In this document: piece after piece, positions 9,784 to 16,258 of the stretch
Layout: every line of letters begins with the position of its first letter
Position numbering within the stretch: the first letter of the stretch is position 1
Source: an uncultured Bacteroidota bacterium
GTDB taxonomy: Bacteria; Bacteroidota; Bacteroidia; Flavobacteriales; Flavobacteriaceae
Assembly (NCBI GenBank): GCA_902519075.1
Contig: CABYIO010000008.1
Span: 1-43,050, forward strand
Reading direction: 5' to 3'
Length of the DNA stretch: 43,050 bases
Made by a program: the position numbers and the translations under genes
The notes under the pieces: model-generated
The model's database searches: none
The model's input: only the letters and a program-made list of their open reading frames with translations
Told to the model about the DNA's origin: nothing

Positions 9784-10398
9784 ATGAAAAATCTAATCAT
9801 TATCGGTCATCCTTACAAGAAATCATTTTGTTATAATGGAATATTTAAAACAATTTTTAATGAGATAAATAAGTCTGGCCAAGAGTTAGAGGTGATTGAT
9901 TTATATAGAGATAGTTTTTCTAGACCTCGAACAAAACTGATAGATAAGTATAAAAACTTAGTGCTTTGGAGTGAAAGAATATATATTATTTCACCTGTAT
10001 GGTGGTTTAGGTTAACTCCAAGAATGGAAGTTTTCTTCGATGAAGTACTTACTCCGGGTTTCGCATATAAGTTTGTAAATATAACGAAGACATATGCCTA
10101 TCCAAAACCATTTTTAAAAGATAAAAAAGTACGTACTTATATTACTCACGGAGCACCAGCTTTGCCTGTTAAAACCCTTTATTTTAATTCAGTCAAATTA
10201 AGATTGGTAATGGGTGTTTATTCTTTTGTTTTTGGATGGAAACTATCACTTTGGTTTAAAACAAAACAATTTTGGTCAGTTCCTTTTGTAAGTGATAAAA
10301 AAAGAAAAAAATATTTAGGAGTGGTATTAAATGATATTAGAAATGATCTTAGAACTAAGAATGTTTTTAATCATAAACCAGCTTTACAAAATAGCTAA
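9784..10398 (+). CDS. NAD(P)H-dependent oxidoreductase, flavodoxin fold (NQO1/MdaB/KefF type)
   Basis: Probable FMN- or FAD-binding quinone or nitro reductase of 204 residues. The N-terminal strand and loop LIIIGHPYKKSFCYNGIF is the flavin-phosphate region of the Flavodoxin_2 family, and IISPVWWFRLTPRMEVFFD (about 76-94) is the typical flavin-contact loop followed by a helix. It is the first gene of a four-gene plus-strand run and ends 2 bases before the DoxX-like gene. In this pairing the membrane partner may share redox or detoxification work, but that is inference. Confidence 0.85.
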   Translation: MKNLIIIGHPYKKSFCYNGIFKTIFNEINKSGQELEVIDLYRDSFSRPRTKLIDKYKNLVLWSERIYIISPVWWFRLTPRMEVFFDEVLTPGFAYKFVNITKTYAYPKPFLKDKKVRTYITHGAPALPVKTLYFNSVKLRLVMGVYSFVFGWKLSLWFKTKQFWSVPFVSDKKRKKYLGVVLNDIRNDLRTKNVFNHKPALQNS

Positions 10399-10400
10399 AT

Positions 10401-10817
10401 ATGTTAAAGAGATTCAACACAAATGATTATTTAATCAGAATTCCCCTGTTTATTATTTTTTTCTGGTTTGGAATTTTAAAAGTACTTGATGTTTCACCAG
10501 CAACTGAATTAATAATTGATACTGTTTTTTGGATGCCGTTTTTATCTGCTAAAACATGGTCAATTGTTATAGGATATTGGGAAATGGCAATCGGGATATG
10601 TTTTTTAAATAAAAAAACAACTCTTGCAGCCGTTGTATTGATGTTTTTACAAATGACAGGAACTTTTTTACCATTAGTAATTTTACCAGAAATCACCTTT
10701 CAAGACGGAAACCCTTTGCTTCCAACTCTTGAGGGTCAATACATCATAAAAAATATAATAATAATTACTGCTGCTCTTATAATTGGCAGAAGTTATCTTA
10801 AAATTAAATTAAAATGA
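10401..10817 (+). CDS. DoxX/DUF417-like four-helix membrane protein
   Basis: It has 138 residues with four hydrophobic segments (near 13-29, 51-69, 72-92 and 112-128). The first helix FWFGILKVLDVSPA, the helix-2 pattern IGYWEMAIGICFL and the loop EGQYIIKNIII fit the DoxX/YkgB group of small redox-stress-linked membrane proteins. The stop overlaps the next ATG (ATGA at 10814-10817), indicating translational coupling. The exact subfamily is uncertain. Confidence 0.75.
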   Translation: MLKRFNTNDYLIRIPLFIIFFWFGILKVLDVSPATELIIDTVFWMPFLSAKTWSIVIGYWEMAIGICFLNKKTTLAAVVLMFLQMTGTFLPLVILPEITFQDGNPLLPTLEGQYIIKNIIIITAALIIGRSYLKIKLK

Positions 10818-10999
10818 AAAAAATAATTGAAGTTTATTACCCCATAATTTTAGCATTTATATGTCTTATATATTCTGTAGGGCTTGGATTATCAGGAAAT
10901 TCAGCCGAAGCTCAATATACCGCTCATTGGCCTGGAACAATTTTACTTTTTGCTATTGCAATTAGACAAAGAAGAAGAGACTATAATTCAAAAAAATAA
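10814..10999 (+). CDS. Small two-helix membrane protein
   Basis: It has 61 residues, two hydrophobic segments (about 8-25 and 40-50) and a basic tail RQRRRDYNSKK. Not recognised. The 4-base overlap with the gene before and the 3-base gap to the gene after support that it is real and part of this operon. Confidence 0.65.
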   Translation: MKKIIEVYYPIILAFICLIYSVGLGLSGNSAEAQYTAHWPGTILLFAIAIRQRRRDYNSKK

Positions 11000-11002
11000 G
11001 AT

Positions 11003-11191
11003 ATGTTAAGCCCATTAATGTTTATAATTGGATTTATAATTTTCCTGCTTTACATGTCTGGATTGTTATGGATGATAAAATCATCTCATGATGATCAAAG
11101 AAGAAGAAGAGAAAGGGATGAAAAGCTAAATCAATCAGATGAGAATGACTATGATGGAGGAGGAAATTGGGGTAGATTTGAAAACGAATAA
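11003..11191 (+). CDS. Small single-helix membrane protein with charged tail
   Basis: It has 62 residues: one hydrophobic helix (about 4-26), then a basic stretch QRRRRERDEK and an acidic Gly/Asp/Glu-rich end. Family not recognised. It is the last gene of the 9784-11191 operon. Its stop codon directly touches the tRNA-Thr fragment at 11192. Confidence 0.55.
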   Translation: MLSPLMFIIGFIIFLLYMSGLLWMIKSSHDDQRRRRERDEKLNQSDENDYDGGGNWGRFENE

Positions 11192-11239
11192 GAGCCAATG
11201 CCGAGAATTGAACTCGGGACCTCTTCCTTACCAAAGAAG
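11192..11239 (-). repeat. tRNA-Thr 3'-half fragment (attachment-site-like direct repeat, distal copy)
   Basis: Bases 11192-11234 are identical to 11963-12005, and identity continues to 11239 with a single mismatch at 11235. The copy covers the tRNA-Thr discriminator, T arm, variable region and the 3' anticodon arm up to the anticodon loop; the 5' half of the tRNA is absent. This is the shape left when a tyrosine recombinase inserts DNA at the anticodon loop of a tRNA gene. Confidence 0.85.
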
Positions 11240-11303
11240 ATATAAGGATATAAATCAAAATATTTTAAAGGAAAAGGTCAGCTGATTAATTTATTATATT
11301 GGT

Positions 11304-11870
11304 TTAGTTGCATCCTATATAATCCGAACAATTGGAAAAGTTAGGTTTTGGTAAATCCCAACTGTCTGTGGATGAGCAAAAATCATAACAAGAGGTTACA
11401 TTACCAACATTCCAACTACTCAAATCTTGATTAAACTGAAAAGCATTGCGAAACATATGCGTCATATTTGTAACATTCCCCACGTCCCAAGCGCTTAAAT
11501 CCTGATTAAAAGATTCTAAATGAGTAAACAAAAATGACATATTTGTAACATTTCCCACATCCCAAGATGAAATATTTTGATTAAATTCATCTTGGGGTGT
11601 GTTCAACCAAAGGCCGTGCATATTTACAATCAGTGAAGTACACACTCTTGTTAAATCATCTCCATTTTCAATCATTGTTGATAAAGTTTCCCCATCAACA
11701 ATGGTATATGTTACTCCATCTATTTCTCCTGAATCACCAGCAACAGCCCAATCTCTTGCTTTGATTGTAACTCCGTTCGCATCTAAATATAGAGGGTTAC
11801 TGTCATCACTTGAGTCTGAACTACAAGTAAAGACAAGCGGAATAAATAGTAATAGTATTAGCTTTTTCAT
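11304..11870 (-). CDS. DUF285 / BspA-type repeat lipoprotein
   Basis: It has 188 residues from the ATG at 11870; the frame is open to 11885, but the later Met gives a clean lipoprotein signal ending at Cys16 (PLVFTC). A Ser/Asp-rich linker follows, then about 70 residues with a DWAVAGDSG segment, then three tandem 25-residue repeats of the form FNQDLS.WDVGNVTNM..MF, the hallmark of DUF285 surface proteins. The last repeat is degenerate and followed by a Cys-containing end. It is likely exposed on the cell surface; function unknown, adhesion being a common guess. It sits alone inside the tRNA-Thr-bounded cassette. Confidence 0.88.
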   Translation of the reverse strand: MKKLILLLFIPLVFTCSSDSSDDSNPLYLDANGVTIKARDWAVAGDSGEIDGVTYTIVDGETLSTMIENGDDLTRVCTSLIVNMHGLWLNTPQDEFNQNISSWDVGNVTNMSFLFTHLESFNQDLSAWDVGNVTNMTHMFRNAFQFNQDLSSWNVGNVTSCYDFCSSTDSWDLPKPNFSNCSDYIGCN

Positions 11871-11892
11871 TCGAGAAAAGTACAAAAAAAAA

Positions 11893-11927
11893 CAAAATTA
11901 TATTTATCCTATTTTTATCCTTAACAA
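11893..11927 (-). promoter_or_regulatory. Promoter-like sequence of the DUF285 lipoprotein
   Basis: TAATTTTG (11893-11900, minus strand) matches the Bacteroidota -7 element. A TTG at 11925-11927 is 24 bases upstream, slightly long. It lies inside the cassette, so the gene would bring its own promoter. Confidence 0.4.
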
Positions 11928-11962
11928 AGTAAATGGAAGATTAGAAAACAGCTCTAACAGAT

Positions 11963-12005
11963 GAGCCAATGCCGAGAATTGAACTCGGGACCTCTTCCTT
12001 ACCAA
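11963..12005 (-). repeat. Proximal copy of the 43-bp tRNA-Thr direct repeat
   Basis: Identical to 11192-11234. This copy forms the 3' half of the intact tRNA-Thr(GGT). Confidence 0.85.
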
Positions 12006-12035
12006 GGAAGCGCTCTACCACTGAGCTACACCGGC
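11964..12035 (-). tRNA. tRNA-Thr (anticodon GGT)
   Basis: A 72-nt cloverleaf: acceptor GCCGGTG/CATTGGC with two G-T pairs, D arm AGCTCAGTGGTAGAGC, anticodon arm CTTCC-TTGGTAA-GGAAG giving GGT, and T arm GTTCAATTC. It is the last tRNA of a four-tRNA cluster. Its 3' half is repeated at 11192-11239. Confidence 0.97.
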
Positions 12036-12048
12036 TAGTGATTTTTTG

Positions 12049-12121
12049 AGCGGGAGACCGGGTTCGAACCGGCGACATTCAGCTTGGAAGGCTGACGCTC
12101 TACCAACTGAGCTACTCCCGC
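12049..12121 (-). tRNA. tRNA-Gly (anticodon TCC)
   Basis: A 73-nt cloverleaf: acceptor GCGGGAG/CTCCCGC, anticodon arm TCAGC-CTTCCAA-GCTGA giving TCC, and T-arm GGTTCGAACC. It is separated from tRNA-Thr(GGT) by 13 bases. Confidence 0.97.
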
Positions 12122-12130
12122 ATTATTATG

Positions 12131-12213
12131 TGGGGAGAGCAGGATTCGAACCTGCGAAGGTAAAAACCAACAGATTTACAGTCTGTCCTCGTTGGCCGCT
12201 TGAGTATCTCCCC
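12131..12213 (-). tRNA. tRNA-Tyr (anticodon GTA)
   Basis: An 83-nt tRNA with a long variable arm, as expected for bacterial tRNA-Tyr: acceptor GGGGAGA/TCTCCCC, anticodon arm CAGA-CTGTAAA-TCTG giving GTA. The discriminator base is A. Confidence 0.97.
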
Positions 12214-12236
12214 AAATTAAATATTTTAAAGAACTG

Positions 12237-12310
12237 AGCCGATGGAGGGACTCGAACCCACGACCTGCTGATTACAAATCAGCTGCTCTAGCCAGCTGAG
12301 CTACATCGGC
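12237..12310 (-). tRNA. tRNA-Thr (anticodon TGT)
   Basis: A 74-nt cloverleaf: acceptor GCCGATG/CATCGGC, anticodon arm GCTGA-TTTGTAA-TCAGC giving TGT. It is the first tRNA of the cluster. Its 3' half differs from the repeat at 11192, so the fragment derives from the GGT gene. Confidence 0.97.
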
Positions 12311-12323
12311 TTATACTTTTTTC

Positions 12324-12346
12324 AAAAAAAAGCCCGCTTTAAGCGG
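12324..12346 (-). terminator. Intrinsic terminator-like hairpin before the tRNA cluster
   Basis: On the minus strand CCGCTTAAAGCGG (12346-12334) is followed within two bases by eight U (12331-12324). It probably ends transcripts from xerC, whose stop is at 12421. It lies directly after the predicted tRNA promoter. Confidence 0.6.
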
Positions 12347-12350
12347 ATTG

Positions 12351-12379
12351 CAAATGTAAATATTTATTTTTTCAATCAA
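12351..12379 (-). promoter_or_regulatory. Promoter of the tRNA cluster
   Basis: TTG (12377-12379), 18 bases, then TACATTTG (12351-12358) on the minus strand: a good match to the Bacteroidota TTG-N17-23-TAnnTTTG consensus, placed about 40 bases before the first tRNA. Confidence 0.6.
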
Positions 12380-12420
12380 AACAAATTATATTTTTTTTTA
12401 ATCAGAAAATCAAACAAAAA

Positions 12421-13311
12421 TCAACCCTTGTTACGGGGGTGTGATTTCTTAAAAACTTTTTTGATTTCTTCAATTGATCTATTTGTATAAACCTGTGTGG
12501 CGGCAAGGCTTGTGTGGCCCAATAAATCTTTCACCGAATTTAAATCTGCACCATTATTTAAAAGATGAGTAGCAAAGGAATGACGAAGGATATGGGGGCT
12601 TTTTTTAAGCTTAGTTGAAAAACTAGAAAAATATTTTTTAGTAATTCTGTAAACCAGATTATCATAAATTTTTTTTCCTTTGGAAGTTAAAAAAAGTGTG
12701 TCGTTACTTTTTATATTTTTTAGCTTATTCCTGTATTCCAAATACTTTTTTATTGAGCTTAAACTGGAATCTATAAGCGGAATATATCTCTCTTTATTTC
12801 TCTTACCTAAAACTTTTATTCTTCTATTTGAATAATCGATATTTTGAATTTTTAAATCAATTAACTCTTGTCTTCTGATTCCTGTTGTGTATAATAGTTC
12901 TAATACAAGATAATCTCTGCATCCTTCAAAAGAGTTTTTAAAATTTTTAGAATTTAAAGTATTTAAAATCTCATTTTCAGAAAATGGTAATTGAATTGTT
13001 GATTTTGTTTTTAAAGCTTTATGCTCATTTAAGGGATTTATTTTAATATCTCCTGTCTTTAGTAAAAACTTATAATAACTATTTAGCGAAGATATTTTTC
13101 GGTTTATTGAACTATTAGATATTTTGTCAGACACGAGTGATACAATCCATGACCTAATTTGAGAATAATTTACTTTTCTTATACCTTTTTGTTCAAACTT
13201 ATCAAGGTTGAAATCGTAAAAAGTTTTCAAGTCATTTTTATAAGCAACAATAGTTTTGTCAGAGTACTTTTTCTCTAACAGTAAATAATCAAGAAATGAA
13301 TTGAATTCCAT
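12421..13311 (-). CDS. xerC: Tyrosine recombinase XerC
   Basis: Site-specific recombinase that resolves chromosome dimers at dif with XerD. It has 296 residues: the N-terminal SAM-like core-binding domain (about 1-85) and the catalytic domain (about 105-290). The active-site set is Arg146 (YTTGIRRQE), Lys170 (VLGKRN), His240 and Arg243 (HILRHSFATH), His266 (LGHTS) and Tyr275 (TQVYTN). Its place next to rpsU, which is common in Flavobacteriia, points to the housekeeping XerC, not a phage integrase, although it is only 400 bases from a tRNA-bounded cassette. Confidence 0.92.
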   Translation of the reverse strand: MEFNSFLDYLLLEKKYSDKTIVAYKNDLKTFYDFNLDKFEQKGIRKVNYSQIRSWIVSLVSDKISNSSINRKISSLNSYYKFLLKTGDIKINPLNEHKALKTKSTIQLPFSENEILNTLNSKNFKNSFEGCRDYLVLELLYTTGIRRQELIDLKIQNIDYSNRRIKVLGKRNKERYIPLIDSSLSSIKKYLEYRNKLKNIKSNDTLFLTSKGKKIYDNLVYRITKKYFSSFSTKLKKSPHILRHSFATHLLNNGADLNSVKDLLGHTSLAATQVYTNRSIEEIKKVFKKSHPRNKG

Positions 13312-13374
13312 ACCGCAAATAAATATAAATTTATAAATTATTAGTCAGTATGTTTGTGGGTTTGGAGAGATATA

Positions 13375-13569
13375 TTAAATATCTTCTTGGTCTCTAAGTT
13401 TTTGTACATGCTGAGCTTTTTGAATCACAGCTCTCCTTTTGATTGAAGGTTTTAAAAATTCTTTTCTGGTTTGTAAAGATCTTTTCGTTCCAGTTTTATC
13501 AAACTTTCTTTTGAAACGCTTCAGTGCTCTGTCGATATTTTCTCCTTCTTTAATTGGTATTATTAGCAT
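13375..13569 (-). CDS. rpsU: 30S ribosomal protein bS21
   Basis: It has 64 residues (MLIIPIKEGENIDRALKRFK), highly basic, full length. In Bacteroidota bS21, with bS18 and bS6, helps hide the 16S anti-Shine-Dalgarno. Its own gene carries a strong Shine-Dalgarno, unlike the other genes checked in the window, which fits known autoregulation in Flavobacterium. It lies between xerC and an AGCS symporter. Confidence 0.97.
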   Translation of the reverse strand: MLIIPIKEGENIDRALKRFKRKFDKTGTKRSLQTRKEFLKPSIKRRAVIQKAQHVQKLRDQEDI

Positions 13570-13576
13570 ATTACAA

Positions 13577-13583
13577 ACCTCCT
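13577..13583 (-). promoter_or_regulatory. Strong Shine-Dalgarno of rpsU (AGGAGGT)
   Basis: AGGAGGT on the minus strand, with 8 bases between AGGAGG and the ATG at 13569. No comparable motif was found before tuf, nusG, rplK, rplA or rplL. Confidence 0.9.
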
Positions 13584-13600
13584 CTCTTTAAAATTTGTTG

Positions 13601-13628
13601 CAAATATAAACTAAAAATTATCTAACAA
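13601..13628 (-). promoter_or_regulatory. rpsU promoter
   Basis: TTG (13626-13628), 17 bases, then TATATTTG (13601-13608) on the minus strand, matching the Bacteroidota consensus; about 30 bases before the rpsU ATG. Confidence 0.6.
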
Positions 13629-13647
13629 AAGATTTTATAGAGAAAAA

Positions 13648-15177
13648 TTAATTTTTTATTGCCTCTAAATATTTTTTTAATTGTTCCTTAACAATTGGGA
13701 ATAAAAAGTATAAGCCAACCATGTTTGGAAATACCATAGCAAAAATCATCGCGTCTGAGAATGCCCATATTGAATTCATACTTGCAGCAGCTCCAATTAC
13801 AACAAACATTAAAAACAGGATCTTGTATGTTAAGTCAGCAACATAACCTCTTCCAAATAAAAACTTCCAAGACTGTAATCCATAATATGACCAAGAAATC
13901 ATAGTGGAAACTGCAAATAATACAACTGCAATAGTAAGAAATATATCGGAGCCAGGAATATATTGGGCAAATGCTTTTTGGGTAATTCCAGCACCCTCAT
14001 ATACAACTCCGTCAATTAAAACTCCACCCATTCCGTCACCTCCGTAAACAAATGCTCCGGTTGAGTTAAATGTAATGATGACTAGTGCCGTCATCGTACA
14101 AATAACAACGGTATCAATAAATGGTTCAAGTAAAGCTACTAAACCTTCTGATGCTGCATACTTTGTTTTAACTGCAGAATGTGCGATTGAGGCTGAACCA
14201 GCTCCAGCTTCATTAGAAAAGGCAGCTCTCTGAAATCCAACCATTAGAACTCCAATTATTCCACCTACACCTATAGCAGTTGGATTGAAAGCTTCTTTAA
14301 TTATAAGCGCAATAGCGTCATCAATAAATGAAAAGTTTATAGCTAAAATGTAAATACATGCCAAAATATATAACAGAGCCATAAATGGAACTACTTTTTC
14401 GGTGACTGAGGCAATCCTCTTAATTCCTCCAATGATAATTATTCCCACTAATGCCGCAAGAACAACACCAATCATTGCACCTGCAAAAGTAGATTCGTAT
14501 CCAAATAAATTTTTAATTACAATTGTTGCTTGGTTTGATTGTGCCGCATTACCGCCGCCAAAAGAGCCGCCGATACAGAAAATTGCAAAGAGAGAACCTG
14601 CAATTGTTCCTAAAGTCTTAAATCCTTTGGATTTTAGCCCTTTACTTATGTAATACATTGGCCCACCGTAAACAACTCCATCCTCATCAACATCCCTAAA
14701 GTATACACCAAGAGTACACTCAACAAATTTCGTTGACATTCCTAATAAACCACAAACAATCATCCAAAAAGTTGCACCAGGCCCACCTAATGCAATTGCT
14801 AAAGCTACACCAGCAATATTTCCGTTTCCTACAGTTCCTGATACTGCAGTTGCAAGTGCTTGAAAATGGGAAACTTCACCATCTTTTGAATCTGAATCAT
14901 TTTTTTCAAGATCATCATACTTACCGCGGACGACATTAATAGCAGTCCAAAAATATTTCAAATTTGGAAACCCAAAATATATGGTAAAAAATAATGCACT
15001 ACCAACAAGTAAATATATTACAAAAGGATAGTCTCCGATTGGATAAAAAACATATTTGCTAAAGAAATCTGAAATTGGTTGAAAAGCTTCATCAATTCTC
15101 TGATCCAACCCTTTTTCTTGAGCCATCACATTAAAGGAACTTAATAGTAATAATAGCGATAAAATATATTTTTTCAT
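13648..15177 (-). CDS. Sodium:alanine (amino acid) symporter, AGCS family
   Basis: Na+-coupled uptake of alanine or glycine across the inner membrane. It has 509 residues with about 11 transmembrane helices. The AGCS signature region is clear: FQALATAVSGTVGNGNIAGV, followed by GGPGATFWM and a conserved segment near FVECTLGVYFRD. A cleavable-looking N-terminal signal (ending near NVMAQ) and a short periplasmic stretch precede the transporter core, as in many Bacteroidota members. It is monocistronic by position. Confidence 0.93.
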   Translation of the reverse strand: MKKYILSLLLLLSSFNVMAQEKGLDQRIDEAFQPISDFFSKYVFYPIGDYPFVIYLLVGSALFFTIYFGFPNLKYFWTAINVVRGKYDDLEKNDSDSKDGEVSHFQALATAVSGTVGNGNIAGVALAIALGGPGATFWMIVCGLLGMSTKFVECTLGVYFRDVDEDGVVYGGPMYYISKGLKSKGFKTLGTIAGSLFAIFCIGGSFGGGNAAQSNQATIVIKNLFGYESTFAGAMIGVVLAALVGIIIIGGIKRIASVTEKVVPFMALLYILACIYILAINFSFIDDAIALIIKEAFNPTAIGVGGIIGVLMVGFQRAAFSNEAGAGSASIAHSAVKTKYAASEGLVALLEPFIDTVVICTMTALVIITFNSTGAFVYGGDGMGGVLIDGVVYEGAGITQKAFAQYIPGSDIFLTIAVVLFAVSTMISWSYYGLQSWKFLFGRGYVADLTYKILFLMFVVIGAAASMNSIWAFSDAMIFAMVFPNMVGLYFLFPIVKEQLKKYLEAIKN

Positions 15178-15236
15178 GGTGTGTTTTTGAATGAAGTTTA
15201 CAAGATGAGAAAAAAAATAGATTTTTGAAAATTAAT

Positions 15237-16214
15237 TTACATGTAACCCATTTTAGTCATCCAATCGTCATTATATATTTTTTTTAAATATCGACTTCCG
15301 TGATCATGGAACAGAACAACAACTAAATCATCGGGTTTAAAATTTTCTTTTAACTGCAAGACTCCTTTAATCGCCGCACCAGCCGAATTTCCCAAAAACA
15401 TACCTTCTTGTTTTAACAATTCTCTGCAGAAAATAGCAGCGTCTTTGTCTGTTACTTTTGTGAAGCCGTCAATAATATCAAAGTTGATATTTTCAGGTAT
15501 CATATCTTCTCCGATTCCCTCAGTTACATAAGGATATATTTCACTTTTATCGAATACACCTGTTTCATGAAATTTTTTTAAAACAGAACCATATGCATCT
15601 ACTCCCCATATTTTAATATTTGGGTTTTGCTCTTTTAAAAATTTACCAACACCTGAAATAGTTCCACCAGTTCCTACCCCAACTACAAAATGCGTAACCT
15701 TTCCGTTTGTTTGATCCCAAATCTCTGGTCCTGTGGATTCGTAATGAGTCATTGTATTACTTGGATTATCATATTGATTTACATACCAAGAATTTTTAGT
15801 TTCTTCTGATAATTTTTTAGAAACAGAGTAATATGATCTATCATCATCAGGTTCTACATTAGTAGGGCATACTACAACTTCAGCTCCAAAGGCTTTTAAT
15901 ATGTCTATTTTTTCTTGTGATTGCTTGTCACTGGTTACAAAAATACATCTATATCCTCTAGCTATAGCTGCTATGGCCAATCCCATTCCAGTATTTCCTG
16001 ACGTGCCTTCGATTATTGTTCCCCCAGGCTTTAAATATCCTTTTTCCTCTGCATCTAAAACCATATTTAATCCAATCCTGTCTTTTACGGAGTTTCCAGG
16101 ATTAAAAGTTTCATATTTAGCCCATACTTTACAGGGCACATCCTTGGTTATATTATTTAATATTACCATTGGCGTATTCCCTATTGATTCAGTTAAATTT
16201 TTGAAGTAAGCCAT
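15237..16214 (-). CDS. PLP-dependent cysteine synthase / cystathionine beta-synthase-like enzyme
   Basis: Fold-type II PLP enzyme making cysteine or cystathionine from O-acetylserine or serine. It has 325 residues from the ATG at 16214. The frame opens at 16226, but a TATATTTG -7 element covers that ATG, and family members start like MAYFKN..IGNTPMV. The PLP lysine is in NPGNSVKDR (Lys44), the substrate loop is EGTSGNTG and the phosphate loop VGTGGTISG. There is no C-terminal CBS domain pair. The family splits between CysK-type and CBS-type; DHGSRYLKKIYNDDWM at the end favours the CBS-like group. Confidence 0.9.
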   Translation of the reverse strand: MAYFKNLTESIGNTPMVILNNITKDVPCKVWAKYETFNPGNSVKDRIGLNMVLDAEEKGYLKPGGTIIEGTSGNTGMGLAIAAIARGYRCIFVTSDKQSQEKIDILKAFGAEVVVCPTNVEPDDDRSYYSVSKKLSEETKNSWYVNQYDNPSNTMTHYESTGPEIWDQTNGKVTHFVVGVGTGGTISGVGKFLKEQNPNIKIWGVDAYGSVLKKFHETGVFDKSEIYPYVTEGIGEDMIPENINFDIIDGFTKVTDKDAAIFCRELLKQEGMFLGNSAGAAIKGVLQLKENFKPDDLVVVLFHDHGSRYLKKIYNDDWMTKMGYM

Positions 16215-16223
16215 TGCAATTTG

Positions 16224-16231
16224 CAAATATA
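16224..16231 (-). promoter_or_regulatory. -7 element before the cysteine-synthase-like gene
   Basis: TATATTTG on the minus strand, ending 9 bases before the ATG at 16214. If used, the mRNA has an extremely short leader. No clear TTG at the -33 distance was seen, so this is weaker than the tuf or rpsU promoter. Confidence 0.4.
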
Positions 16232-16258
16232 ATTTAATGTGCCATATAATCAGGCTAT

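Larger units (their letters stand above)
11192..12005. mobile_element. Putative mini-cassette bounded by tRNA-Thr direct repeats
   Basis: A unit with a 771-bp period lies between two same-orientation copies of the tRNA-Thr 3' half. It carries one gene, a DUF285 lipoprotein with its own promoter-like sequence, and no integrase. It could be a cassette moved in trans, the remnant of a larger island, or a decayed tandem tRNA duplication. The repeats are seen; mobility is inferred. Confidence 0.55.

Noticed and set aside
11034-11258. Minus-strand open frame of 74 codons
   Set aside because: It reads through the tRNA-Thr fragment and antisense to the 62-residue microprotein gene; no family likeness.
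12046-12237. Plus-strand open frame of 63 codons over the tRNA cluster
   Set aside because: It is the antisense of tRNA-Gly and tRNA-Tyr; such frames are a known artefact over tRNA genes.
12421-13311. Reading the tyrosine recombinase as the integrase of the tRNA-Thr cassette
   Set aside because: It lies outside the repeats, next to rpsU, and looks like housekeeping XerC.
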